From Larus michahellis (taxonomy: Eukaryota > Chordata > Aves > Charadriiformes > Laridae): DNA of 64,000 nucleotides. This document shows positions 1 to 11,038 of this stretch, one piece after another (the first letter of the stretch is position 1; every line of letters begins with the position of its first letter). Location of the stretch: positions 7,294,201 through 7,358,200 of the forward strand of contig NC_133913.1 of NCBI RefSeq assembly GCF_964199755.1. Direction: 5' to 3'. The notes under the pieces were generated by a model that had not been told where the DNA came from, did no database searches, and was given only the letters and a program-made list of their open reading frames with translations. The position numbers were made by a program, and so were the translations under genes.

Positions 1-2062
1 CTTGGGCAGGCCCATTGGAGGCTAAACCATAAAGAAGCCAAACCAGGCTTGTAAATGCCCTCTGCTTAGAATAGCTGGTACAGTGGCATGAGTCCTCAGG
101 GCAAGTAACCTATCAGCTTGTGTGCTTCTTCCCTTTCCCTGTGGTTCCACTGATGGCCACAGCTGGAGAATGAGTAGCTCTGGAAGGGAAGAGCCCTTCC
201 TTGCCCTGCATCTGAGTGTCATCAAGTGTAAAAGACCCATCAGCCAGATGCTGAACAAGATTCTCTGGTTAAACCCTTCCTGCACTCATCCACTGCCAGA
301 GAGTGGTCCCACTCTTTTTCATGTCTCTTTTCCTTCTCAGGAAAACCACCAGTGCTCAACTGGGAGGAACCCCTATGTCCCTGAGTTCATGCTGGTTTCT
401 CTGTCCAACAACTGGTAACCACATCCCAGTGATCTCATTTGCTTCCATAGGGAACACAATGGTTGCTCATGAAGCATCATCCACTGCACCTGAGAAAGCC
501 TAGGCTAGATTGTAGTTGTCCTAGTACTGCTGCAGGATGGCCTGCCTCTCCCAAGTGATGTGGGTCTGCTCTGACAGCCCTGTTGCAGGCTTTGAATGCC
601 CCTGTTTATCTCAGAGGGCTTTAGGCAGTGTTGATGGGGAGTTGACAGCAGCCTTCAGTGTCCCACACTCCTTTGTGTCTGAGGTCCCTTGGACATTTCT
701 GATCCTGCTTTTGATTGCTCTCCAGGGCTGCAGAGTGCTTCAACACTCCACAGACACAGTTCTCCCCCAAAAGCAAGGAATGACAAACAGTGATGGCTAC
801 TTGAGGACACACCCAGGCTCAGGTTCTTTTCTCCAGCCTCAGTGGGCTGTCGCAGGGATTTTCCCAAGTGCCCCTGAGAAAGAGAGCACAGCTGACAGGG
901 GCGGGCATCAGCCTGTCCTTGGCACTGGTGCCTGGGCCTGGCTGAAGGTCTAAGAGCCAAGTGCCCAGGACAGGTGGACACAGGAAAATCACCTCCAGAA
1001 GCACCACTGCTTCCAGAAGGGAGGAGAGGATGTTCAGTATGGATTCAATCATCTCAATGGAGAGCTCTACACTCAGGTGAAATCAGTCCCACACTGATCT
1101 TAAAGGTGTGTCTGCCATCTTGATGCCTCCTCCTTCTGAAGTGGTGACATGGACCCCCTTCAGTGTCCTTGTGCAGAAAGAAGAGCTTTGAGAACATGAT
1201 GCCTCAAATGAAAATTGGAAGGGGGACAAGCAAGTGCCCTTTGGAAGTGCTGACGTCCTCCCAAGGAGTGAGAGGAGAGAGTTGCTGCCCAGCCAGCCTT
1301 TCACAGTTCTGCAGTTTGGGGACTTTGCCAATCTCATTGAAGTGTTTCCACAACAAAGCCCAAAATGAGTGGCACGATGGACTGTTAAAAGCTGATGTGG
1401 AGTTTCAGATGTGGAAATGTCCTGCCACATCTAGTATGAAGCATAGTGATTTGCATATTTTTAATTAGAAAGAACAAAGTACCTTCTGATACTGTATAGT
1501 GGGAAGGAAGAGGAGTGTAAATTTTGTTGACTGGCTTCTGTTAGAAGTAATGGCTTTTGAGATACCAGAACTTGCCAAATTTTCTGTTGAACCAGAGCAT
1601 GATTCTCTGAAACAGCCCCAAGAGTGGGGCATAAATCCTTCCAGAAAATGTCAAACTAAACTGAGAAATACATGCCCCTTTCCTAAAGCAGTGAGCCAGC
1701 TGCTGGGAATTATTTAGGGACACAGGTGAATCCCTGACAAAATGAGGCACTTGGCACCCTGGGATACAAACGTGTGGGAGGACCACTCCTCCAGTGTTCT
1801 GTTGGAGAGCTGCTTCTGGATGGGGTTTGTGAGCCTTTCCAAGTGGTGGTCTTTAGAGCACTGGGAGGCATTCTGAGTTTACCCAGGAGGGAACAGAGGG
1901 AGGTGGGAGCATTAGAATTGAAGCTTCATTGATCATTAGCAGAGAGAAATAGACACTGCCAAGCCTCAGTTCATCCTGTCTCATACACAGCAGGCAATCC
2001 ATGCCTTCCAAACACCTGTTTTTCTTCTGTTGACAAGGGGGACTAGACAGCTGGTAGACTAG
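1..2062. other. No recognisable gene
   Basis: About 2 kb without a coding region, RNA gene or full transposon that I can support. Open frames here are short, have no recognisable domain and occur on both strands. Part of 120-300 resembles the stretch near 25,560-25,760 (shared wording such as a CCTTCCTTGCCCTGCATCTG-like run followed by an AAGACCCATC-like run), so it is probably an old dispersed repeat shared by the two places. A short CA-rich run lies at its right edge. Confidence 0.5.
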
Positions 2063-3090
2063 ACAACACACACACATACACACACTTATACAGGTCTCTA
2101 CGCATCTGGAGTTAGTTGAGAAGACTCTCTCCCAAAGAGAAGCTGTCTACGCTGTCCAGGATCACAACACAGGTGTTGGACTTGCATCTTCTGCAAGTCC
2201 TGTGTCCAAGGCATCAGTGTGGTTGAGGGGAGACTGATCTGCACTTGGTGGGAAGGGGAGATACAGCTGAGTGAGAGTAATGTGCCCAGCTTCAGCCTTT
2301 CCACCCTTCCACCACTATCCTCGAGTACCTTGGACATGGGGTTTCACCATAGGATGGGTGTGCTTGGAAGGCTAAGTATATGTGGGCTTATTCCTTGGTG
2401 AGGATGGCAACTTGGTGACAAATGACAGGTAAAAGGTTGACATACCTAGTCTCTATTTCACCTCACATTTTACTGGTATGGTTTCTCCTCAGGCCAACCA
2501 CATCCCTTAACCTCCCCACAGACTCTATGGGAATGAAGCAGCACCCAAGGTAGAAGAATAAGGAATTAAGGATCTTTTACTACCATATGGACAAACACAA
2601 GTTCATGGGATCACTTGGGATCCAAGAGTGTTCAAGGATCGGACCGGACAGCCTCTACTCAGTCCCTGGAAAGAAGATGGAGACAATACTCTCAGGAACC
2701 TTCTCTAAATGCATGAAAGGCAAGAAGGGAATTGGGAGCAGCTGACATGGTTTTACTGAGGGCAAATGATGCCTCACCAACCTCACTGCTTTCCATGAGA
2801 CGGTGACAGGCACTGTGGGAAGGGGAGGGGCACTGCCTGGGGTGTACCTTGACTTCATCAAGACCTTTGACTTACCCTCATGGGTGCACACACATGCACA
2901 GCCATATGCACACCGAGGTATGCACACTCACAGGCATGCAGATACAAATATGTCTGCAGTTGAGGAATTTTATTGTACCAGTTGAGGCAAATGAAACACA
3001 TGCTTATGTATTGGCCAGAGTCCTACCACCATAAGCAGTTCTACAAGGAGTCTGGAAATATGTGTCAGAAGCCGATTCCTTACATACACT
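2063..3090. repeat. Segmental duplication, left part
   Basis: 2,063-2,400 matches 47,135-47,530 (CACACACATACACAC run, then the lead into AGAAGACTC, then GCTGTCTACGCTGTCCAGG-like sequence). 2,400-3,080 matches 58,680-59,390, beginning at a shared GTGGGCTTATT and including the CR1 piece and the CA-rich tail. These two pieces precede the OR pseudogene and keratin in all the respective copies, so they mark the left end of a composite duplicated unit. No gene of its own is visible. Confidence 0.7.
2555..2890 (+). mobile_element. CR1 LINE fragment (RT region)
   Basis: Broken plus-strand reading frames give CR1 reverse transcriptase wording: a VPGK-like motif near 2,660, then VYLDFIKTFD near 2,845-2,880, the counterpart of YLDFxKAFDT in intact CR1. 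The same fragment is present at 58,860-59,130, so it was in place before the segmental duplication. Frames are broken and the piece is inactive. Confidence 0.65.
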
Positions 3091-3409
3091 GGCAGCAGCA
3101 CCAGTCCTGTGAATGGTGCATGGGACACCTCAGCCTGACATTGGGTCTATCCCCCAGCACTAGCTCTGCTGCCCAAAGGTGGCCACTCACCATTCCCATT
3201 CCACGGTTGCTACAAGACAATGCTGCAGCTGTTTCTCATCTCATCACCAAGGGAAACTGCTCTCCCTTCCAGAGAGTCCTTCTGTCTCTGCATTCCTGCT
3301 GCCAGTCACTTTATCCCCTGCTGCATTTGGGCCTTTGTGCCCTCTGTGGCAGGTCATTCCTTGGTCACAAATTACCACTGCTGAGCAGTTACAAGTTGAA
3401 TTTCCCCTT

Positions 3410-3930
3410 CAGTGCACACACAAACACACATGAGCACAACCACACACGTCAGCTTACACACACCCGAAGAGCAACTCATTCCTGTGCACTTATAACGAGG
3501 TGTGTGCACACACTTTTCCAAAGGAGCCCATGTCCATAGCAACATGCATGGCCACTCCCCCCACCAACAGGTACACACAGATATTCACACACATACATGT
3601 TTATATGTATGCATGCTCCTGCACGCATGCATTTGCATACAGATGACATTCATGCTCCTCTACACAGATGTACATGCACCAAAGCACACATCTGCACACA
3701 CCTACGCCCACACAATTACACATACGCAGAGCAGTCACACACATTCATGCTCTCCTGCATGAAGGCACGTGTGTGTGCTATAACACATACACACTCATGG
3801 ACACAATTGCCCAAACACACACATACACACACACACACACAGACCATTTGTGCACACTCATATTTGCATGTGTATTACACATGTGTGTGCGAATGCAGAC
3901 ATGAGCACAGCCAGAGGAACATATACTTGA
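3410..3930. repeat. CA/TG-rich microsatellite tract
   Basis: About 500 bp dominated by interrupted CACACA, ACATACAC and TGTGTG words, with an uninterrupted CA run near 3,810-3,840. Long open frames rich in His and Thr are a product of the repeat and not genes. A much shorter version lies at 59,150-59,215 in the third duplicated copy. Confidence 0.85.
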
Positions 3931-5560
3931 GCACAATCATGCACACACTCCACGGAGAAGCAGGACCCCTGACAACAGCTCTCAGCCCCTCGAGAGGACT
4001 CCAGGCAAGTCCTTCAGACCCTACAGGTAAGTATGAGCGAATGAGTCACTGGCCAGCCCCATCACCTTTAGTGAGCTCAAGGGTTTGGCAGGGGTTCAGT
4101 CAGCTTCTTTCTCACTGTAAGACACAGAGAAGCCACAGCAGACTCCAAGCTGTCATGGCCTTTCCAGCCATTGAGCCTCTCCACGTCTCAGGTCTGCGTG
4201 TGAAGGAAAAGATAAAAGCTAGAGAACATCCCCATTCCTGCAGCCCAACAAAGAATTCCCACATTACAATCAAAAAAAAAATATATCCTGCAGTGTTGGA
4301 AGCTCCTGCCTGGCCTTGTTGATCTGCTCAAGGGTCTGGGCCCAGCCTCTGCCCTTGCAAAGGGAGCAGTGCCACAGTGACACACTCATGTGGCAGCAGA
4401 AGGGTATGTCTCTGGGACAAGCCAGCCTCCCCTCAGGCTACAGACACTGAGGCTGGGACATCAGAAGTGATGGAGTAGTGAACCTGTCTCCAGACTCACT
4501 TGAAGGGAAATACCCTCTCTTCAAAAGGCAGAGAAAGGCAGAAGCAACATTCATTTGCAGAGCAGAAGAAAACATGGTTTGGCTACCCTGGGAATGTTCA
4601 TGCATTCTTGATATTTTCCCCAGTTTTAATAGCTGTGCTGGCCTTTTTTCCTCTTGTGTTTTGCATGCAGGTGCAGGGTGTGTCATTGCCTGTAGCGAGA
4701 GGGTGCTGCCTGCAGAACATAAGGGTTCATTCCCACTCATGCCAATCCCTGGCCTCATTCCTGTCCCCATGCTGAAGAGGGGATGCCCCTTCCCTGGGCT
4801 TGTTTGCTCAAGGGAAGGGGGATGCCATCATGTTCACCTGCTCCCCACCCCACCCCCGCACCACTTGCTGCCCACACCCCTTTGTGCTGCTGCACCTGCG
4901 TCTCACACAGGGCTGCTGCTTCAGCTCCAAACATCCCCACGTCCACTTCAAGCATGGTACAATCAGCCAAGCACAGCACCAATTTCTCTTTTCTTTGCTC
5001 TACCCCATGTTTCTTGAAACACTTTAGTACTTCAGGTGGGCTGGGACATTCAGCAAATTCCTCCTCAATTTTCCAATTCACCAGGAAAACCACCTAGGCC
5101 AAGTGTCTTGTGATGGCCCCCCATGACTGTGTGTGGGGCCAGCCAGGCATTCGGTCTGTCTCTTCTTCACTGTCCTTTCTCTGCAGAGGCATTTCCCACT
5201 GGGACCTGCTGACTACACCAAATATTTTGCTGCTCACTTGTTCTGATTCGCAGAATAAAGTCACTCAGACTCTGAAAAGTATCCCTTAAAATGCCAGTTC
5301 TCAAACTAAGACTATGAAGAAAGAGAAGGCAGTATAGAGGATCCTATGTCCTTCGGATGCTAGGAGCCCTATGTGCTGTCAAATCGGCACCTCTAATCAG
5401 GGCACAGCATGCCATGCAGATCCTGCCCATGAAAGGGTTACCCCATTCCAGTCCATCAAGCTTTTAGCGGATTTTCGTAAAAGAAAACAGCTCTATTCAT
5501 CATTTCTGCTTTCAAACAGAAACAATGTTTACACGAGAACCTCATACCGTATACTTAGAT
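3860..5560. repeat. Segmental duplication, right part
   Basis: 3,890-4,450 matches 48,160-48,690 (start GCACAGCCAGAGGAACAT versus GCACAGCAAGAGGAACAT) and in part 59,400-59,590. 5,240-5,560 matches 48,700-48,840 and 59,590-59,830, all just before the OR pseudogenes. The stretch 4,450-5,240 has no visible counterpart. No gene, splice-ready exon or RNA was recognised in it. Confidence 0.6.
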
Positions 5561-5862
5561 AGAGGCAAGGACATGCAGGTAGTGCAATCACTGGCACCGA
5601 GCAGGAGCTGCCTACAGGCTCATCGGTTACAATCGAGTGGCTGAGTTTGTCCTCTGGCCAAGGGATTTGTGCAGCACAAGACGGCTGTGAAGGCCAAGCT
5701 CTGCATGTAGCACAGCACAGCAGAGGCCAGGGCCTCCTCAGGTTACATGGATCATTAACTCCTTGATGTACAGTGATCTTAGTATTAGGGTGACAGTACC
5801 CTGCCAGTTGTTTACTTCATGTGAAGATATACCAACTCTAGAACCTCCTCAGAGCAGCTTTC
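5561..5862. other. OR pseudogene 3' flank
   Basis: No gene. The end of this stretch (CTGCCAGTTGTTTA near 5,800 and GAGCAGCTTTC near 5,852) matches the sequence just beyond the 3' end of the OR pseudogenes at 49,205 and 59,835, which shows that the LTR starting at 5,868 sits inside what was once continuous OR sequence. Confidence 0.6.
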
Positions 5863-5867
5863 ACATC

Positions 5868-6598
5868 TGTCCTGGTTTGAGCTAAAGTAGAACCAACTTT
5901 CTGTTCATTAATTTTACTTCTTAGCTAGGCCTCTTCTAACTCTCTGAATGTAACAGCGTATTGTGCCAAAACCAGTTCCTTCTCAGAGTGATAAGACCAG
6001 TGTTTACAATTAGTGCCAAGGAATGGTATGCAGAGAGGCTCTTGCTTATACTTACTGCTATAACACCCAAGGTCAGCTACGGTGGTTATTTGCCCCATTG
6101 GAGGGTCGGAAACGGAAAAGCATAGAGGGATCCCACCTGCAGGGAGGAGCGGACACGGCAAGTGACCCAAAACTGACCAACAGGGGTATTCCATCCCATC
6201 TGCCCCACGCTCGGTAGAAAAGCTGAGGCATCAAAGGGTCAGTCTCTTTTCTTCAATAGCCGATGTCTGAGGAGGACGCTGTCTGCTCATCTGCCTTTGA
6301 TCCCGATCCATGTGTTCCTGACTCCAGCTTTGGAATCCAGTTTGCACACATCACTGAGTCCAGTCTGGGACTTCCCCAGTGCCTGCTGGTGACATCGTCC
6401 TGGGAGCTTAATATGGTTTTGTATATACTGTATCTATCTCATAATTTCCTTTTTATTTTATTATTAATATTTCATTAAAGTAGTTTAGTTTCTTCTAAAC
6501 TCATAAATCTCTTTATCTCTCCTCCTCTCCATGTGTGAGAGGTGGGGGAGGGGAGAATCTGTCAATGGCCATTGGGCAATTTGTCCAAAACCACAACA
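5868..6598 (+). mobile_element. Solo LTR in the OR pseudogene
   Basis: A 731-bp element beginning TGTCCTGGTTTGAGC and ending ACCACAACA, flanked on both sides by the 5-bp target duplication ACATC (5,863-5,867 and 6,599-6,603). TG...CA ends and a 5-bp duplication are the marks of retroviral integration, and the absence of internal sequence shows LTR-LTR recombination. ATTAAA near its 3' part (about 6,472) is a likely polyadenylation signal in plus orientation. The integration split the last codons of the OR pseudogene. It is a different family from the LTRs at 22,209 and 55,431. Confidence 0.85.
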
Positions 6599-7385
6599 AC
6601 ATCCTTCTTCCTTAGGGTCTAAATCAAGGGGTTGCGCAGGGGAGTAAGAATGATGTAAAGAAGAGCCACTGCTCTGCCTAGTGACCCTTTGGAGGGGCCT
6701 CCCATGTAGGTGAAGACACACGGGCCATCGAAACAGGCCACAGCAGTGAAATGGGAAGCACAGATTGCGATAGCTCAGTGCCTGCCTTCTGCAAAGCAGA
6801 ACCCCAGCATGATTAAAATCACTGTGAAAAAAGAACAATCTCTGTCAACAGTGCCCTTAATTTGAAGTGTAAAACCTGCATGGATCCTGTGTCCTTTTTC
6901 TACCTTTCCAAGATCTTCTCACGTGCACAAACTAGAGTTCATGCCAAGAGCCAGTAGCAGGGCTCTGGTGGTGCTTTGGCCAAAGGGCTTCCTCATCTGT
7001 CAGAAGAAACACCATCCCTCCCTTTTCTGCACAGACAATTGCAGATGGTATCATCATTGTGAAGAATCTGAGGTACCTTCTGCTTATTACAAGGCTTAGT
7101 GCAGTAGAGTTAGGAAGTCCAACTGTCCTGCTGTTGAGGATGGTTATCAATAGCATGACTAGGGAAAAAAGATTTCAGGGATGCAAGCGAAATGCCCTTA
7201 TAAAGCTTTAGGCCTCCAGTCATTCTGAGATATGCTGCATTAGCCATAATTTCCTCTTGATGAAGGACATAGGTGTGGGGATTTCCATCCTTCCACTTGT
7301 AGACTTTTCTCAAGACATCTAAATTTTCATTCAGGAAATAGGATATCAGACCATAGTAGCTACCAAGTGACATTTCCTCCAACAA
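6599..7385 (-). pseudogene. Olfactory receptor pseudogene 1
   Basis: On the minus strand, broken frames spell the end of a class II olfactory receptor: sixth-helix wording (CASHFTAVACF-like, after frame correction), third extracellular and seventh-helix words (ALLYIILTPLRNPLI) and TLRKKD at the tail, between about 6,600 and 6,830. The upstream part (6,830-7,385) matches the N-terminal part of the copy ending at 60,690 (VYKWKDGNPH). Several frameshifts, an in-frame stop after NPLI and the LTR at its 3' end make it non-functional. Functional ORs are about 310-codon single-exon G-protein coupled receptors. In mammals ORs flank the TCR alpha/delta V cluster, so its presence beside V genes fits known synteny. 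Confidence 0.75.
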
Positions 7386-7816
7386 GAAGTGCTGAGATTA
7401 ACATGCAAAAAAATCCTCTCCCCCCAGAATGGCAGCCGATTACTGACCCCCCGAGAGCCCAGCGAATCTGCGGCCATACCACAAGGAACGCCCTTCCTCA
7501 AGAGCTCATGGGGCTGCTGATATCTCAGGGACTCTTGTCTTCCTGGGCATTTGTGGGCAGAGATCACAGCAAGACAAGACCTGATGGTCACTGGCAGCAC
7601 AGCAGCCCAGGATATCTTCCTCAGCTCTAAGGGACGGTGCTCAAAAGAGGAGCCCCTGCAAGCTGTCCCAGCCTCCCACTCCTCTGAGAATGGAGACAGG
7701 TCTCCTTGTGCCCTCAACCCCTTCCACCCCAGAGCAACACCTTTCTCCTTTGGCAGCCTGGGGAGTGTCCACAGAGGGAAGGACCACATGGAGGCCAGGC
7801 TTGAATGCAGCAGAAC

Positions 7817-7822
7817 TTTAAT
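7817..7822 (-). terminator. K1 polyadenylation signal
   Basis: ATTAAA on the minus strand, about 330 bases after the K1 stop codon. The same hexamer in the same context (CTCATTAAAG) follows the other keratin copies. Confidence 0.6.
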
Positions 7823-8147
7823 GAGCCCAAAGAGGGAAACAAAGTCACTCCAGGTGGGGGTCAACAGTTCATGGAGCCCCACGGGCAGCAGCAGAGGCTC
7901 TGCGGTCCTTGTCTGTGTGGGAGCTCTTGCATGATACCTGTCTGCCTGCCACATAGAGGGAGAGGAGACAGAAGGCTGGCATTAGTGGCACCTTGCTGCA
8001 AAGGGGAACCAAAGCAAACAAAGAAAAGGGAGAGAAAAGCAAAGCCATTCAGCTACATTGCAAACACGTCCTAAATCTCGATCCCTTGCTCAGCACCATG
8101 TTCTGAGTTGCTCGAGGTGTCTCCCTGGGGCTTTCCCAGCATCTTTA

Positions 8148-8450
8148 TCAGAGGAGGCACCTTCTGCCACTGTAGCGGCTGGAAATGCCAGAGAGGTCAC
8201 AGCACCCAGAGGTGATGGGCACTCCATCACAGCTGAGGATGCTGCCAACAGCAGCAGAGGTGGAGGATCCCACAATGGTGTTCTGTGGGAAGGAGCTGAG
8301 GATGGGGCCAGGCAGGGTCACCACCACAGCAGGAGGCTCGATGACGACGGTGGAGTTCTGGCACTGCCTGACACAGGGCTCATTGCAGCTGTTGGCCAGT
8401 GGGGTCGGGCCACAGGGCCGGCAGGGCAGGCACTGGCTGTAGCAGGACAT
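8148..8450 (-). CDS. Feather beta-keratin K1
   Basis: A 100-residue feather-type beta-keratin (corneous beta-protein), the structural protein of feather barbs and barbules that polymerises into filaments in dying epidermal cells. The N-terminus [17 protein letters not shown] is cysteine-rich for disulfide cross-linking; the central part [15 protein letters not shown] is the beta-sheet core that forms the filament; the tail has SGCCDLSG. Start is fixed by MSCY, shared by all six copies. The gene has a non-coding exon 1 (about 8,830-8,866), an intron at 8,472-8,829 (GTGAGT donor, CAG acceptor) and a 21-base leader in exon 2. Unlike K2-K5, the final Cys codon is TGA, so the protein ends RCLL and lacks the terminal cysteine. 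Likely still functional, but end cross-linking would change. Confidence 0.93.
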   Translation of the reverse strand: MSCYSQCLPCRPCGPTPLANSCNEPCVRQCQNSTVVIEPPAVVVTLPGPILSSFPQNTIVGSSTSAAVGSILSCDGVPITSGCCDLSGISSRYSGRRCLL

Positions 8451-8888
8451 GTCTCAAGGGTGGATATGCACCTGGGAGAGGATCAGGGAGGAAAGAGAGC
8501 ACAAGGGTGTGTGAGGAGCAGCCTGGTTACCCTGTCAGAAAAGGAGCCACGACCACTACTGAGTGGGGAGCTGGAATCTTGGCCAGGAGACACACAGTCT
8601 TTATCACCCTACAAAGAGCAGCCTGGCCCGGAGTGGCTCTCTCCTAGTGTGTGGGCCAAAACCCCCTCTGCCACATCCCAGCCTCTCGCTAAGCAGACCT
8701 TCTCCACACCTCCCTCCATCATGACAAGAACATGCAAACCACAGGAAAGGAGAGAACCAATGTCAGCTGAGATGACCATCGAGGAGAGACCTCACTTTGG
8801 AAGAGAAGGAGAAGGAACTGCAGACTCACCTGGTTCCCAAGATCAAGGAGGCCAGGGAAGTGGATGAGAGAGCAGGGACTTGGGCTGG

Positions 8889-8896
8889 CTTTTATA
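8889..8896 (-). promoter_or_regulatory. K1 TATA box
   Basis: TATAAAAG on the minus strand, about 60 bases upstream of the exon 1 donor (8,829/8,830), which places the start of transcription near 8,866. The box and its surroundings (GGTATAAAAGCCAGCCC) are the same in K2 and K6. Confidence 0.8.
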
Positions 8897-9294
8897 CCTG
8901 CCCTTCATTGCCGCAGCACCAGAGGCACCCTTTGCAGAGGTAACAATTTTTGCACACAGTCATCTTGAATGCAAACCATGCAGCTAATGATAAGGGCTGT
9001 GCTTTGGTTTCCAACACTGCTGCCTTTTCATTTCCAGGTTTGTTCCATGCCCATTCCCCAGTGAAGGCTTCCTATGATCAGTGGGATGAAAGGCACCAGG
9101 ATTTCTAGGGCAGGAATGCAGCAGTGCAAGGCAGAAGACTGAGCTGACGTGCTAGATGGTTCCAGAGCAGGCAAGTGACATCAACCTTGGTCACTCTGGT
9201 GGGGCTGTTTGAAGTGCCGTTCTCAGGACAAATCTTCAGCTATCCTCAGCTGGACGCTTCTGTGCATGAGGACCTGCCATGTCCTCTTTCCCTT
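8897..9294. repeat. Keratin upstream duplicated sequence
   Basis: Non-coding sequence upstream of K1 that repeats at 13,793-14,190 (K2) and 62,526-62,940 (K6), for example CTTCATTGCCGCAGCACCAGA and GCAGCTAATGATAAGGGCT-like words. It probably contains upstream control elements of the keratins, but I cannot name individual sites. It is interrupted at 9,294 by the next CR1. Confidence 0.7.
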
Positions 9295-11038
9295 CACAGA
9301 ATCGCAGAATCACAGAATCTTCATGGTTGGAAAGGACCCTTAAGATCATCGAGTCCAACCAAACAACCTACAATCTCTGCCACTAGACCACAACCTGAAG
9401 TGCCACATCTAGACGCTTCTTAAACACGTCTAGGGATGGTGACTCAACCACCTCCCTGGGCAGGCTGTTCCAGTGCCTGACCACTCTTTCAGTAAAGTAA
9501 TTCTTATTCTTCCTAATATCTAATCTAAACCTCCCCTGCCGCAACTTCAGACCATTTTCTCTGGTCCTGTCATTATTCATCTGGGAGAAGAGGCCAACAC
9601 CCACCTCTCTACAACCTCCTTTCAGGTAGTTGTAGAGGGCAATGAGGTCTCCCCTCAGCCTCCTCTTCTCCAAGCTAAACATGCCCAGCTCCCCCAGCCT
9701 CTCCTCATATGCCCTGTTCTCCAGACCCCTCACCAGCCTGGTACCTCTCCTCTGGACACAATCCAGCACTTCTATGTCCCTCTTGTACAGAGGGGCCCAG
9801 AACCGAACACAGCACTCGAGGTGAGGCCTCACCAGGGCCGAGTACAGAGGCACAATCACTTCCCTACTCCTGCTGGCCACGCTATTCCTGATACAAGCCA
9901 GAATGCTGTTGGCCTTCTTGGCCACCTGGGCACACTGCTGGCTCATGTTAAGCTGGCCATCCACCAGCACCCCCACGTCCTTTTCTGCTGGGCAGCTTTC
10001 TAGCCACTCTTCCACAAGCCTGTAGCATTGCTTGGGGTTGTTGTGACCGGAATGCAGGACCCGGCACTTGGCCTTATTAAACCTCATACAGTTGGCCTTG
10101 GCCCATCGATCCAGCCTGTCCAGGTCCCTCTGTAGAGCCTTCCTACCCTCAAGCAGATCAACACTCCCACCTAGTTTGGTGTCATCTGCAAACTTACTGA
10201 GGGTGCACGCAATCCCCTCATCCAGATCATTGATAAAGATATTAAACAAAACTGGCCCCAAAACTGAGCCCTGAGGGACACCACTGGTGACTGGCCACCA
10301 AGACGATTTCACCCCATTAATCACAACTCTCTGGGCACAGCCATCCAGCCAGTTTTTAACCCAGCGAAGAGTACACTTGTCTGTGCCATGATTTGCCAGC
10401 TTCTCCAGGAGAATGCTGTGGGGGATGGTGTCAAAGGCCTTACCAAAGTCCAGACAGACAACGTCCACAGCCTTCCCCGCATCCAGAAGGCGGGTCACAT
10501 GGTCATAGAAAGAGATCAAGTTGGTTAAGCAGGACCTCCCCTTCCTAAACCCATGCTGGCTGGCCCTGATCCCTTGGCTGCCCTGCACTTGCCGTGAGAG
10601 CTCACTCAAGATGATCCTCTCCATGATCTTTCCTGGTACCGAGGTCAGGCTGACAGGCCTGTAGTTCCCCGGATCCTCCTTCCGACCCTTCTTGTAGATG
10701 GGCGTCACATTAGCCACCCTCCAGTCATCTGGTACCTGCCCTGTTGACCAGGATTGTTGATAAATGATGGAGACGGGCTTGGTAAGCTCTCCCGCCAGCT
10801 CCCTGAGTACTCTTGGGTGAATCCCATCCAGCCCCATAGACTTATGTGTGTCTAGGTGCAGAAGCAGATCATTGATTGCTTCCTTCTGGATTATGGGTGG
10901 GTTGTTCTGCTCTCCGTCCTTATCTTCCAGCTCAGGAGGCTGAGCACCCTGGGGATAGCTGCTCTGACTATTGAAGATGTAGGCAAAGAAGGCATTAAGT
11001 ATCTCAGCCTTCTCCTCGTATGCCTTCTCTTCCTTCTC
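9295..11038 (-). mobile_element. CR1 LINE, 5'-truncated
   Basis: Minus-strand CR1 whose 3' end carries the typical short terminal repeats (three tandem ATTCTGTG/ATTCTGCG-like units, read on the minus strand at 9,295-9,320). The flanks CCTCTTTCCC and TTCACCCTGGTGATCACTTG are continuous in the K2 and K6 units (compare 62,925-62,965), so the insertion is specific to this copy and later than the duplication. It contains the RT and C-terminal part of ORF2; endonuclease and ORF1 are absent because of 5' truncation. Confidence 0.88.
9383..10837 (-). pseudogene. CR1 ORF2, RT part, open but truncated
   Basis: A 484-codon open frame covering the reverse transcriptase and C-terminal domain of CR1 ORF2. 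Recognisable in order: [31 protein letters not shown]-type motif A (LDFGKAFDT), [11 protein letters not shown], the catalytic FADDTKLGG at about residue 215, and [13 protein letters not shown] near the C-terminus. The RT active site is intact and there is no stop to the natural end, so this is a young copy. The methionine used is internal; the true N-terminus with the endonuclease is missing, so the element cannot move by itself. Confidence 0.85.

Noticed and set aside
3597-4322. A 241-codon frame rich in His and Thr
   Set aside because: It is read from a CA microsatellite and breaks up outside it; no domain, no conservation in the other copies.
8058-8867. A 269-codon plus-strand open frame over keratin K1, with shorter versions over all other keratins
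   Set aside because: It is antisense to the keratin exon and recurs only because the keratin sequence and its codon bias recur. It crosses keratin intron and promoter, has no known domain and no own promoter.
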